A program made the translations under genes and the position numbers. The notes beneath the pieces are model-generated. The model searched no databases and was not told the DNA's origin. It saw only the letters and a list, made by a program, of their open reading frames with translations. From Usnea hakonensis (Eukaryota; Ascomycota; Lecanoromycetes; Lecanorales; Parmeliaceae): DNA of 64,000 bases. The stretch is from the NCBI GenBank assembly GCA_013423325.1, contig BLJB01000073.1, forward strand, positions 186,001 through 250,000. Direction: 5' to 3'. This document shows positions 1 through 11,202 of this stretch, piece by piece (the first letter of the stretch is position 1; each line of letters opens with the position of its first letter).

Positions 1-1023
1 AGGCCGGAAAGGCCAGAGATCTTGGGAAGGCGATTCGACTGTATGGAAAGTATCTTGAGGTTGTCGAGGTGTGATATATTCTGCCTGACTTGAGAAAAAA
101 ACCCTGCATATCCGACCAAGGCAGCTTACCTTGAGTTCTGCAATCTTATTCTTGCCTAACCAAAGCTCTTCCAAACCTGTCAAGGTGTCCAGATTCTCAA
201 TCTCCTATACCAAGATTAACCTTAATGCGTACACCTTGAGTCGCTCCCCTACCCTTATCCGGTTCGCAGCCAATTCCAGATTCCTTAATTTGGTCAATCC
301 ATCAAGTCCTTCAATCTTCTGTATCTTGTTCTGGACAAAGTAGATGTCCCTGAGCTCTTTGAGATGATCCACATTCTTGATGTGCTTAATCTTGTTGAAG
401 CTGAGGTCCAAGCTTGTGAGTTGTACCAAACTTTCTAGACCTTTTATATGTGATATGAGGTTATCGTAGAGGTCGATTTCGTGCAGTGTAGGGCCAAGAT
501 TTGGTGGCAAGTCGATGTGAGAGATCTGGTTTTGGCGAAGACATAGTTTCTAGCCAATTTTGAATCAGTTCTGTCCACCATTGGTCTCATTGATCTGGCC
601 ACGAAATCGTACCTCGACGTTGTTGAAGCGTTCAAGGTGCAGAGCAGGTATAGAGGAGATGCGGCAATGGACCAGATCAATGTCCTGAATACCAGAGGCA
701 CGTTAGCATACGTAAGACAAGACGTTCAGCTAGCAATACAAGCATACATCAGAGTCAGGCTCGTAATCCTCAAGCAAGTCTGGCACAACTCCAGTCAGCA
801 GCAAGGCAGAATAAACAAAGATCGATTTACCCTCGTCTGCAACTATTTGCTCTACTGGAGGAGCGTCCTCATCTGAATATTCTGGGTCTGAGAGTATCTC
901 TGCATTGGTGATTACCGCTCTTCGGTCCACTCGAAGCTTGCCATCCCAGCCTTTACTGTCTTGGAGGGTCGTGCCGTTGGTTGAAGGTGGGGGATCTGCG
1001 GGTGCGTCTGGAGAGGTATCCAT
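1..1023 (-). CDS. sds22: Protein phosphatase 1 regulatory subunit Sds22 (5' part)
   Basis: Leucine-rich-repeat regulator that binds PP1 catalytic subunit in the nucleus and promotes chromosome segregation. Six coding exons can be joined in frame: 1023-831, 779-748, 684-613, 549-253, 204-130 and 80 to the window edge, with introns of about 48-66 nt. An acidic N-terminal tail (residues 1-80) is followed by a series of 22-residue repeats with the pattern LxxLxxLxLxxNxI, for example LTSLDLSFNKIKHI and LRNLELAANRI. About 249 residues are visible of a protein that is usually 340-390 long, so the last repeats and the LRR cap lie off the left edge. The start is the ATG at 1023, followed by MDTSPDAPADPP. 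The repeat register matches Sds22 closely; the identification is secure, the exon borders slightly less so. Confidence 0.93.
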
Positions 1024-3398
1024 ATCTGGTAGATGGATGAGGATCAGCTGCAAGAAAAACTTGCAGCATTAAGAAAAATACAAGATGGGAAACAAGCTGG
1101 TGTTTTGCAATGTTTTGCCATGCGACACAAGTTTCATGCCAACACTTCCTGGAATCTGAGCTCTCGCCTAGAGTTGCCCGCCTTTTCCCTTCTTCCAATG
1201 GTGCCAACCCTAAGATTCAGGGGAGCGCATAGCTAAGGTAGAGAGTAACGGAGGGTGCTTTGTGGCTCATATAATGTTCAGATCTATACATTGGTATTTG
1301 GGTATCTAGTATACAGTAGTTCCACGGATCTTTGCCTCCTTTCCCCTCTCTAGCTAGTGACTTTTGTAGATGACTTCAATTCTTCACCCGAAACCCTGCG
1401 TACTGTGGCCCGTCCTCCATTGCATAGTGCTGCAAGCTCCTATGAATGCACACAGATCGCAGTGCACGGCACGACATCTTGCCGTAAAAGCAAGCTCTCC
1501 GATAACGCCAGTCTGCCTATGATGAAAATTTCCGAGTAACTTTGGCGATGACTGTGATAGGAGCGTCAGCACACTTTAGATCAAGTAGCAAAGCGTTGCC
1601 TGCGAATCTCGCTAAAGGGCGGAGTGACATACTGTGTAAGGCGACAACGCTGAATATAAACCCTAGGGAAAGAACGAGTATTACTACCGGGTCCACCTTG
1701 AGTCCAGGAGACTCATCAGTGTATAAGCCTAGATTAGGAATCGTCTCATCAGCTCTCGTATCATGATAAGATCAAATTCATAAGCAACGTGAGGATGTAT
1801 TGAATGAATGCTCTTCCACAACATCGACGTGACATTCTACTCCTACACAAATATGCTGTTCCGTCCCCAAGCATCTTCACAACCCAAATCGTGGAATTTC
1901 GTGAGGCATGCACGTACGTAGCATAGTACTCGAGCTACCTCCGGCTCCCGCCGCCCTCGTGCTCGTTGGCCTCGCATTCGCAACTTTGTCGGCTCTGTCG
2001 GCTGCCGCTTTTCTCCTTATGGCAGTCTTCGGTCCACCAGGCGGTGATAGGTTTCGCCCGCTGCTAACGCCTGCGGAAGCTGGCGCAACGACCGGAGAGG
2101 ATGGGCCTGGTGAAGACTAGGGACATTAGCCGTGGGTTCTGCAACGATCGATGTCTCTCGAGGAGGCGTAAAAGAATGGTAATCGTGTCAACAGTAAACC
2201 GAGCGGAAGGCTATCAGACAGGGGAAAATCCAATAATATAGCCTAAAGCACATTGATTGGGAAGGTTGCGTGCCGGCGCGAGCTGTAGACATACCATTCT
2301 AAAGGGTGGAGCGGATCCGCTTCAAGAAGAATCGCTTCAGGCAGGCAGACTCTCGATAGACAGGGATGGGTTGATTTGTCGCGCGGTATCGTTGATTCAA
2401 TATGTGTTATATAGAGCTCAACATGCAGCAGTTGAAAAGGACAACGATTTCGTTTATTTTCAGCAGGGGCACCGGCGCTAGTGTAGGCCGTAAGGCTGAA
2501 ATCTGGGGATAAGAAGCGCCAAGGTTATGCCGGCCTAAAGATGTTCAGGCACATATGGTGACCTCGATAGCATGATTTGAAGTATGTCGGACTCAGACGC
2601 ATATTCAGCACATTTTGAAGGGCTTATGGCTGTTTGCCTACCGGAATAGCAGTGTAGAGCAACCAAAGATCATAATTACCGACCAATTGTAGGTTCCTTT
2701 TACATTTTGGTCAGTCACAGCTAACACAGTTGTTAGTCTTATACACTATGCCTATCCCGCCGCATTGACGACAATCGGGGTGTTCGGAAACACCCATATT
2801 CTCAAGACCGAAGCTAAGAGCATTCGCCACAGGACTCAAGGGCATGCAGAGCTAAGTAGAGGATATGAAAACGACGTCAAGTCAGCATTGTCTGGACTTT
2901 AGACTTGAAGGATAAGAGTATTGGACTTGAAACGCTGGTATTAATAGTTGAAAGGAATTGAAGGAAGGGGTGTGAGGGCGCGTTCGAGGGTGTCTGGCTT
3001 TGCTTTGTGATTCGAATGTGATACCCTACCGAGGAGAATGCTAGGGAAATTTGGTAGAAGGCATGCATAGAACGCCAATTTGCCCCCAATGACAGTATTA
3101 GAATTCTAGTGCGTTGCCCGACAGATGTAGCATTCATTGCACATGTTTCCTAGCTTCTCATCGACACCATGCATGGATCTAAGCTACTGGTTCCGATATA
3201 CCAACTTTGGCCAGAGAATCCGTCAAATGGACACGAACCATACTTTCACTGGATTTGTATTCATCGATGGGTTTGATCAAAGCTGTCAGATGCTACAGAT
3301 GCCTGCTAAATAAGCAACACGTCCATCTTGACGTCTGGTGGTGCAGCAAATGAAGTTCCCACAAGGCCTATACATCTGCTCCATATTCAGATCGTCAC
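1024..3398. other. Gene-poor stretch, 2.4 kb
   Basis: No convincing gene. It holds the promoter side of sds22 and the 3' side of the eL20 gene. The longest plausible small frame is at 1908-2120 on the plus strand: 70 residues with one strongly hydrophobic segment (residues about 14-44). It has no neighbour or motif to support it. No repeat family stands out. Confidence 0.5.
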
Positions 3399-4354
3399 CT
3401 AAGCAAAGGTGGCGGGTCTATGGGGGGAGAATAGAGCTTTGCTGGTGGCTTTGGGCACGCGGTGAGGAAGAGGAAATTTGAGGCCCTTGGCGAGTAGTTG
3501 TTTGATGTAAGGGCGCTTCACATCATCCGTCTTCTCGATCTCGACGACTTTGAGGATCTGTGGTCCCGAATTATTTTAGTACGCTGAACAGGTCATTTGG
3601 AAGGAATTGAGTGCCATACGTGGATCGACCTAAAGCGAGCTCTGTGTCTTGCTGCCATGTCTTGGTAAAGAGCATCCACAGCCTCTGTCCTTGACATTTC
3701 CCGATATTCCTTGTACATGTTGTGCGTACCTGACCGCGAGTCGTAGCGGATCCAGATGCCAAAATTCTTGACCTTCGTGGGGCGTTTCTCGTGGATCTGT
3801 TTTAAATTTCATCAGCAGATGGTCTGCAATAGCTCGCAACTTTCAGCTTTCGCTTTCTCCTCCGCATTGATTTGCTACAGAGCTCGTACCAAGTTGATGG
3901 TGATGATCTCGCCATTTGACTTCTTAACCTTTCTCAACTTCATCAAAAAGTACCAGAACCTTGATTTAGCGACGACTGTGTTTGGTGCAAATATCCTCAT
4001 GCGGTAAAGCTTTGGTGTGGCATTTGTGTCAGTTGGCAGATGACGCCCGATAACTTGGTACTCATTGAGACGCCCTGAGAGCCACTGAATTAGCATCCAG
4101 ACTAATCAAGACCTCAACCTATCCTCCAGTGCATGCTCGGCAAACCCCTGACAGCGGAGTCGAGTCGCGGTTTCCCAGTCGCACAACGCCATCTGTAGGG
4201 TATCTGATGTGTAGTTCTTCGTCGAGTACACTGCTGGGTTCTCTCGCACGTTCGTGTCGTGAAAATTGCACCTTATATGATAGCTAATCTATAGGGTCGA
4301 CGCAAAGCGGAGTTTCAAGGCAGAACACGAAGGATTGAGAGAAAGCTTACCCAT
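3399..4354 (-). CDS. RPL20: 60S ribosomal protein eL20 (RPL20/L18a)
   Basis: Structural protein of the large ribosomal subunit. Four coding exons: 4354-4351, 4074-3890, 3796-3620 and 3557-3399. They join to exactly 174 residues, the usual length of the family. Recognisable stretches are GRLNEYQVIGRHLPTD, FAPNTVVAKSRFWYFLMKL, IWIRYDSRSGTHNMYKEYRE and KRPYIKQLLAKGLKFPLPHR. The first coding exon is only ATGG; it is followed by a good donor (GTAAGC) and a 276-nt intron, and only this join gives the expected Met-Gly-Arg start. A long first intron right at the start codon is common in fungal ribosomal protein genes. Divergent from csn12, with 315 bp between the start codons. Confidence 0.95.
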
Positions 4355-4669
4355 CTGGAACCGTCAGTGAGGATATCCAAGGGTCTGTATAGATTGTACT
4401 CACTGTGATCGTTCCAGCGAGGGACTCTCAAAGTTGCCAATGTTGAAGTTGATTTTCGTAGGTCGTGATGAATTTCGGTGCGCTTGAATTTAGCGAGGCG
4501 CGCTAAATCTCAGCCCTATCAATCTGAAGCTCACTCATCTCATTCCTCTCTTGCTTCGTCGCGCTCAGAACATGCATTCAACTGCCTCGATGGCTCACAT
4601 CAAACCATCATGCCTTACCAAAATTCATAATGTGATCTTGACCTTACCAAACTGGTAGCAGAGGCGAGT
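4355..4669. promoter_or_regulatory. Divergent promoter region RPL20 / csn12
   Basis: 315 bp between two start codons pointing away from each other. It must hold both 5' UTRs and core promoters. The half next to csn12 has pyrimidine-rich runs. I cannot name a specific factor site. Confidence 0.5.
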
Positions 4670-6211
4670 ATGGAGGTTCTATGTAGCGAATACTGGCACG
4701 CCAACCAGGAAGGATCAGGCCCACTGCTAGCAGCTACAATCTCTCCCATCGCACCTCCGAGCTATTTAAACCGCCTGGATGCCATCCATCGTGATACAAA
4801 TGCTGCCTCTCTCAGCAAAGACATTAGTTACAGCCTCACGAAAACCGCCAATGCTGCGATTCAGTACCCGAATCCGGAAATTAGCACTTGGACGGAGATA
4901 TATTCAGCATACTGGTATGCCATTGTAGCTATACTCGCAGCAGAGCATGCAACGAGGAAGCCGGACTGGACGAAAGTCTACGACGCGTGGAAAGACGTTG
5001 CGAACACCGTGATCAAGGGATACAGCAGCGGTGTATTGGAGGCTTGGACACTGCCTGTACTCTACACTGCCGGCAAACATCTTCGATCTTTTGCAATCAA
5101 AGCAGATGAAAGTGCTAGGGCGAGTGAGGGTGAAGTCAGCTTCAATGCTGGAGGCTTGCAGGAGGACATTGCAGGCGACTTTGGAAAGAACGAGAAGCTG
5201 GAAGATGCTGCGCGGGTGATCAATCGGATGTTTACTCTCTGCATTAGTGATAGGTATGTAGAAGTAGAAGCAAACATTAATGCCACATCTATCCGAGAAC
5301 CGCTTACTAAATCTATTACATCTCAGAGCGCCATTAGAGGAGTCGAGAAAATGGGGCCTCTACTACACGACCAATCTCCTATTCAAAACCTACTTCAAGC
5401 TCAACTCCATCGGCCTCTCCAAAAACATCTTACGCGCCCTCTCAGCTTCCAGAACAGACATGCCGGCCCTCGAAGCCTTCCCCACGTCCCACATCGTCAC
5501 CTTCAAGTACTACGTCGGCGTCATCCAATTCCTCGAAGAAGACTACGGTCAAGCAGAAGAAAACCTCACCTCAGCCTGGCACATGTGCCACAGGTCCGCG
5601 ACTCGCAACATCGAACTCATCCTCACCTACCTCATCCCCACCCTCCTCCTAACCCGCCAACGGCTCCCCTCCCCGCGCCTCCTAGCCCCATACCCGCGCC
5701 TCGGCTCCCTCTTCGCTCCCCTCACCCTGGCCATTCGCATCGGCTCCCTCTCAGCCTTTGACACCGCCCTTGCAGAAGGCGAGCACGAGTTTGTCAAACG
5801 GCGCATCTATCTCACCCTCGAGCGAGGACGGGATATCTGCCTGAGAAACTTACTGAGAAAGGTTTATCTCGCGGGGGATCTGGACGAGGAAGGGAAGCGG
5901 AGCACGAGGATCCATGTCAAGGATTTCGCAGCGGCCATTCGATTGGGCGAGGCGCGGGGGAGCGGGGGGGAGGGTATGGATGTCGAGATGGATGCGTCGA
6001 TGGGGGAGAATGACGACGAGGTGGAATGTTTGGTCGCGAATATGATATACAAGGTATGACATCTTTCTTCCCCCAACCAAACCCCTCTCTTCCCCTCGAC
6101 ACCAATCCCTGACCTCGAACCCCCCAGAATCTAATGAAAGGCTACATCTCCCGCGAGCGAGGCATCGTCGTCCTCTCCAAAACCGGCGCCTTCCCCAACA
6201 CCGGCATCTGA
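4670..6211 (+). CDS. csn12: Csn12, PCI-domain protein of the COP9 signalosome/TREX-2 family
   Basis: Three exons (4670-5253, 5327-6053, 6128-6211) give 464 residues, a usual length. The protein begins MEVLCSEYWHANQEGSGPLL and ends with MKGYISRERGIVVLSKTGAF, both typical of Csn12. The middle and C-terminal parts form a helical PCI fold: YYVGVIQFLEEDYGQAEENL and the AFDTALAEGEHEFVKRRIYL segment before the winged helix. An acidic, Gly-rich insertion (residues about 410-437) sits just before the last intron. In yeast Csn12 works with Thp3 in mRNA maturation as well as with the signalosome. Introns are 73 and 74 nt. Identification by family memory, with no search. Confidence 0.88.
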
Positions 6212-7256
6212 CCTCCCTCTCTCTCTCTCAGAGGCTCCAACATCATACCCCCCCCCAACCAATAAACCCTTCCACACATACACAACACCCCAGCACCCAA
6301 ATCGACCCATCCAAAACTAAGGCACCAAGGCATCCCCCCCCCACGGCAGCCTGCCGCGGCCCAGACCTACCCACCCACCTACCCACCTTACCAATCCCTC
6401 GATCCCTCGATCCACCGATCCACCGATCCCCCCAAAACCTAAATTAAACCAACCAACCAACCATGACTCAACACTTCCCCCATCCATCCATCCGTTGGAG
6501 CGGCACACCCGTACTTATCCCGAAACAGAAACGACGGAACCGGAAAACAGACTAATTAAGCTGCCTGCCGTCTGTGAGTCATGGGTGCTTGTGGGACTCA
6601 TTCATTCATTCATTCAGTCCTTGGTATCTTTTTTTATTTGGTTGGGCTGGGATGGGAAAGGAAAGGGGGGGGGAGTCTTTGAGGGGAGGGATGGACGGGC
6701 TGGAAGGGAGGGAGGGTCATGCTCATGCTCATGCTCATAGTTACGGGGTTCTATGAGTGACTCGTAAGGTACTCTATTGAACGGTGGGAATTCACTTCTA
6801 CTGTGCCCTTTTTGGGGGGATGAATAAATGTGGTGGTGCGGGGAGGAAGGGGGTTATAAAGAATTTAGGTAGATAAGGTAGGTAGATTCGTGGTATGGTA
6901 TGTGGCCCGCATAATATTCTGCAAAGAAAAGAAAGAAAAGATTCCATCGCTTTCCTAGCCAAATCCCCCTCCCTCCATACATCTTCGTATAAAGAAGCCA
7001 GCCAGCCAATAAGCTCCCTGGCCCATCAGAACAAGGGGAGTACGTACACGTCCATCCCAAATCCGTACGTCCTAGTGGAATGGGTAGGCTGCTGCCTACC
7101 TACAAACGAGATCTAAGAATACATTTGGGTAAAATAATCGCTGGATGTAACGACAGAGAGCAAGTGCTGATTAAGATTGTCCAAAAGAGAGGAGTCGAGA
7201 TGGGGTAGAGTGTTTTCTATTTAGATTTTAGATAGAGAAGCGACTGTGCATGCGGG
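6212..7256. other. Convergent intergenic region with simple repeats
   Basis: 3' flanks of csn12 and the BTB gene, about 1.05 kb. It contains short microsatellite-like runs: CCACCTA/CCACCGAT units near 6370-6430, an ATTC run near 6598-6616, and four copies of CATGCT/CTCATG near 6716-6737. No coding frame has any recognisable content. Confidence 0.6.
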
Positions 7257-8344
7257 CTACTGGCGAGCTGAGTGCGGTGTGCGGGGGAACTTTGTGATTG
7301 TTGCGATGTCGTCCTAGGTGGAGATGTGTACATGTTAGCTTAAATAAAGTCTGTTGGGTCACCTGTTTTTTATAGCGTGGCTCGGTATTGATGATGCGGA
7401 AGGGGGGGAGGAGTCACGTACGATGTGATTGGCCATGGCGACGAATAGGTCGAAGAACCTGCATGCGCAAAGAGTCATGGCTTAGTCCGGGCTGTCGTAG
7501 GAAGGATTTGGGTTTTTAGCAGCATCGACTCACAGTAGTCCTCCGACTTCCATTTCCATTTGCATGGTGCCGCTCCTTTTGAAGGTACTTCTGCTGCGGA
7601 TGATCAAGGCCAGGTAGTGGGCTCGGAGCTTGGAGTCGTTTTCTGGCGTGTTGGCGTAGGCATACCTGGCACTTGAGAGGATGGTGCTGCACTGAATGCC
7701 GGACTGGAGACCTTGCTTGCGAAGGGCCAATCTCTTGAGCTCGTCCAAGCCGTAACGCTCGGCGGTGCAGTAGATCAATGTGTCTTTTAGCAGGATTTGT
7801 CCGCAGCCCATGTGGTAGAGCGTGGATTCCGCGTTGTTCACTGCCGCCTCTTCGAGCTCCCACGCGTTTCTGCGTTTGTTGTGGAGCAGGCGGGGATAGT
7901 AGTCGCCTTTGTAGAGGTATTCGAGGACGGAGGAGAAGACTTCGGGGACTTCTTCGGGGAGGTTGACTCGTTTGGTGCTGGACTCGAGGAACTGGCCGCG
8001 GCAGATGGCGGCGAAGAAGGGGGAGGTAGAGAGGATGTCCTCGTGGGCTGCGAAGAGGCGTTGCTCGACGCCCACGCAGAGGGTGACAATTGGGGAGGTC
8101 AGGTTGCTGTGTGAGAATAGGGTCAGTTGCGTGAGGAAGATTCAGCGTGAATTCTGGGAGCCGAGTACCTTCCCTGAGATGGATTCTCAGGCTTCCTGGA
8201 CCTCTCCATCTTCCTCGCAGCTGCAGCATGGTCTCGAAAGGATCGCTTCTGCCTACTCGTAGCCTGCTTGCTTGTAGAGATGGACTTGCTAGCACGATGC
8301 TTGGAGAAGCTGTCGTTCTGATGCGTCCGCCGGGCCCACATCAT
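7257..8344 (-). CDS. BTB/POZ domain protein
   Basis: Four exons (8344-8169, 8106-7534, 7458-7422, 7313-7257) join in frame to about 280 residues. The N-terminus (1-58) is basic and Lys/Ser/Arg-rich, like a nuclear targeting tail. The BTB fold follows: SPIVTLCVG, then LFAAHEDILSTSPFFAAICR and the LPEEVPEVFSSVLEYLYKG core that lines the dimer interface, at residues about 59-130. The C-terminal part (LIYCTAERYGLDELKRLAL) fits the usual BTB helix A5/BACK-like continuation. No Kelch repeats or zinc fingers are present, so it is not a classical Cul3 adaptor with a substrate domain; its partner cannot be named. The two short last exons are supported by phase and splice sites only. Confidence 0.82.
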
Positions 8345-9628
8345 TGTGAGCTTCTGGTCTGCACAAGGCTTCGGAGCGGGATTTTGCCTGGTCGGAGGTG
8401 CAATGAATTAATGCGGGAGCATTGATGGATGAAAGAAGAGACTGGAAATGCCTCTCTATATATGAGGCATCAACCAGGCATCTGGAAACTCGTAACATTT
8501 TAGAAGGATAGAGGGGGGGATGATGAATTTATAATTTGTAGCGCAACAGGCACCGAGTGGAAGACGTGTTTCTCATTGGATTCGCGTAGAAAAACTTTAC
8601 CGAGACTCAAGGAGTCACGGCATCATGTGACCACTAACCATACCGCATTTGGATATTGGGAAGGCATCAGAGCAAATTTTCTCTCGTATGCAGGGAGCTG
8701 TGCATTGCTATCTTTGATGAAAGCAAGGGTACTATGGTTTCACTTGGTCAGCTATCAGCCTCTTTTTTAAAGCAATCGCCTGCGGGGAAACGGACCCGGT
8801 AAATTGGCACAGCTCTCGCCCGGAGTCGACCCCCCCATCTTTAGATCTAGCTCTTTTCTTTCCGACTTGGACCGCAGCCACGCAAAAACCAGGCTGCGCA
8901 GTGGCCTTCTGCCTCAGGACTGCGGCAAAAGATACCTTCTGATCTTCTGATGAGGAGAAGAAAACATGACTGGGCAGAAACCAGCTCAGAGGTGGGTAAA
9001 ATTTCCCGACTTTTGAACGCTTTGACAGAGAAAAGCTCAGAAGGCTCAGATACTTTTGTTGCATATATTAGCGCAACGAAGCTTGATATCCCTTGCACGT
9101 AACCGGGCTACTAACCTAGCTGGTCTGCAACACTATCGGGCTAGTCAGGAACCGAACCGTCGAGTCTGAAGGCATCTTGTCATCGGGATCGGAGCAAGTT
9201 ACTTGTAGGTACCAAATAATGATTCTGACTCTTATGGGACCGTGACACAACAGTGACAACACGCTTTCCTAGAAGATCCCCGCATCTTATCTTTCTCCTA
9301 GGAGAGTAGCCCTATATAAAAAACAACATCAAAATGTGAAATTATAGTAGTTGAGGAATTGTTTATACCACCATGCTTTTGAGGTGTGGATGTCCGGTCA
9401 CAATGCTTTAAACCTTACGGGAAGCCAATACAGATGGGAAAATCTCACAAGCTCGTGTCATTTGAATAACTATTCTGGATATCTATGCATATCGCCATCA
9501 TGAACCGTTAGTGTCTACTGGTGATTCCCAGCAAATTCGCCACTTCTCTGCTATCTTGCCTGTGTACACTGGGAAAGCTATGCTCGTACCAATCTTCAAA
9601 GGTCACCATTTGGTGGGGATTGTCCCTC
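8345..9628. other. Intergenic, no gene recognised
   Basis: About 1.3 kb between the 5' end of the BTB gene and the 3' end of the SRA gene. Frames up to 110 codons exist but show no domain, no neighbour logic and ordinary composition. The part at 9508-9628 may be the end of the SRA protein if a reading-frame break or an extra intron is assumed (see that entry). Confidence 0.5.
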
Positions 9629-11202
9629 TCAACCAAGGCGCTCACGTATCTTGTTGAGCTCAAGGATCTGCGCACTGGACGGGATAATCCCCTCACCACT
9701 ATATCGAATTGCCTCCTGTGCTCCGATTCTTGCCAGAGAAAAGCGGTACATGGCCGTCTTTTGGTCCAAAATCTCGTGCCCAGTGATGAGGTAGAGACCG
9801 TCGTAGCGGATACCACGGCTAGGGCGGTATGGATTAGTGCTGGGCAGCGAGGCGGACCTGAGAACACGAAGTGGCTGCTGAGTCTCATGTGCCTTGAGCA
9901 TGAGGTTGGTTCCCGCCGACGGTGAGTTTTCGATCCCTTGCGTGCCGCAATATTCGATCGAATCACCGTTGTCCAGGTTGGCGTATCCACCTCCACTGAC
10001 AACTACCGAGTAAGCACCCCTCTCTTTCTATAAAGAGTGTCAGCGAGTATTGCCGAATATGTTGTGAGTGCAAGGGGCTTACCTGTCCGTGGATTCCTGC
10101 TTCGATCTCCCCATGCGCTCCATCTCGTTTGGCACATATCTGCAAAGGCCACCACTGGCCGTTGACTAGGTTTCCAGCTCCAACGTAATTACATGAGACC
10201 TTCCCCTCAAAGTCTTGCTGGATGTTGTGAGATTTGAAGCGTCTATCTTCCTTTCCGGTCCCGCTCTTCGTCTCAATTCCTCTAAAGAGATGAGGGTCGA
10301 TTTGTCCGCTTATCCATTTGCGAAAAAGAATATCGGCGTCGGCACGGATGTCATGGGGAATGTTGACACTTTCAATGCTGTTTTCGAACAAGACGCGTAG
10401 TCCTCCATCATCCAGCAGGTTAGACTTCTTGACCAGGATTGGGGAAAGCGAGGTGTAAAACTCCATTTGTTGGAGTCGTTGACGAATTTTTCCAAGAGAC
10501 TGAGTCAAGAGTTTGCCATCCGCGGCATCCTTTCTCACGTTGTTCATCAGCGTGTATAGGTACTTCAAGTCTTGGAGGTCTCCACGTGAATATGCTTGCT
10601 TTGAGTCAATAGTATCATACCACTCGGGGCTCTCGTCCATTGTACGCGTATTGATAACCTGACTGACGGCATACTTTAGCTGTTCTTGTTGTACTGGACG
10701 CAGGGATTCCTCCCAGAAGAGACTTACACGTTCTTCAGCGGGGCGGTTTTCTTCGCTGATTTCTTAGCGGGACCAAAGCTTCTCTTTGCTTCTTCCTTCA
10801 AGTCGACGTTCTCAGAGAACGCGACTTTTCTGGCTGCCTTCTTCTTGGGGCCAAGGCTGCTGTGTGATTCGATATCTTCACGCGCACGCTTCCTGGCTGA
10901 CATCAAACCCGCATAAGGTCCAGACGACAGGGAGGTGTGGTTCGGATGAGTGGTAGTTTCGGCTGGGATGGCTTGTGGCACAAAAAGACTCTCTGGAGAG
11001 TTCTCCCGCTCAAGCTTGATTTTCATACGAGCCTCCCTTTCTTCTGGGCAAAGGGTATCAGACCGACGAAACAAAAAAAGAAGCTGCCCTCACCTTCATC
11101 CTTCTTGATCAATACCGCACCCAACTCAAGACCTTTTGCAGTGGCTTTCCTAAGTACTTCTCCCGAGTCTGGCAGGAAAATCGCCCTTTGAGAGGGACCC
11201 AT
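9629..11202 (-). CDS. SRA/YDG-domain protein (modified-cytosine reader type)
   Basis: Four exons (11202-11094, 11043-10730, 10679-10083, 10027-9629) give about 472 residues. Residues 1-140 are charged, with Lys/Arg patches (SARKRAREDIES, GPKKKAARK) that look like nuclear signals. The SRA domain covers about residues 270-430: GHGEIEAGIHG-like region seen as GAHGEIEAGIHG, the hallmark GAYSVVVSGGGYANLDNGDS, and YDGLYLITGHEI, the YDG motif that names the domain. In UHRF1 and plant SUVH proteins this fold flips out methylated cytosine. No RING, PHD or SET domain is visible, so it is a stand-alone reader. The frame stops after LNKIRERLG; the next frame continues for 37 sensible codons to 9508, suggesting a one-base shift or an unseen intron. 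Confidence 0.85.

Noticed and set aside
1908..2120. 70-residue membrane-type frame
   Set aside because: One hydrophobic segment only, no conserved motif or neighbour; hydrophobic chance frames of this size are common.
7516..8295. 259-codon minus-strand frame overlapping the BTB gene
   Set aside because: It is a shadow frame, Arg/Pro/His-rich, while the adjacent frame reads a clear BTB domain with proper splice sites.
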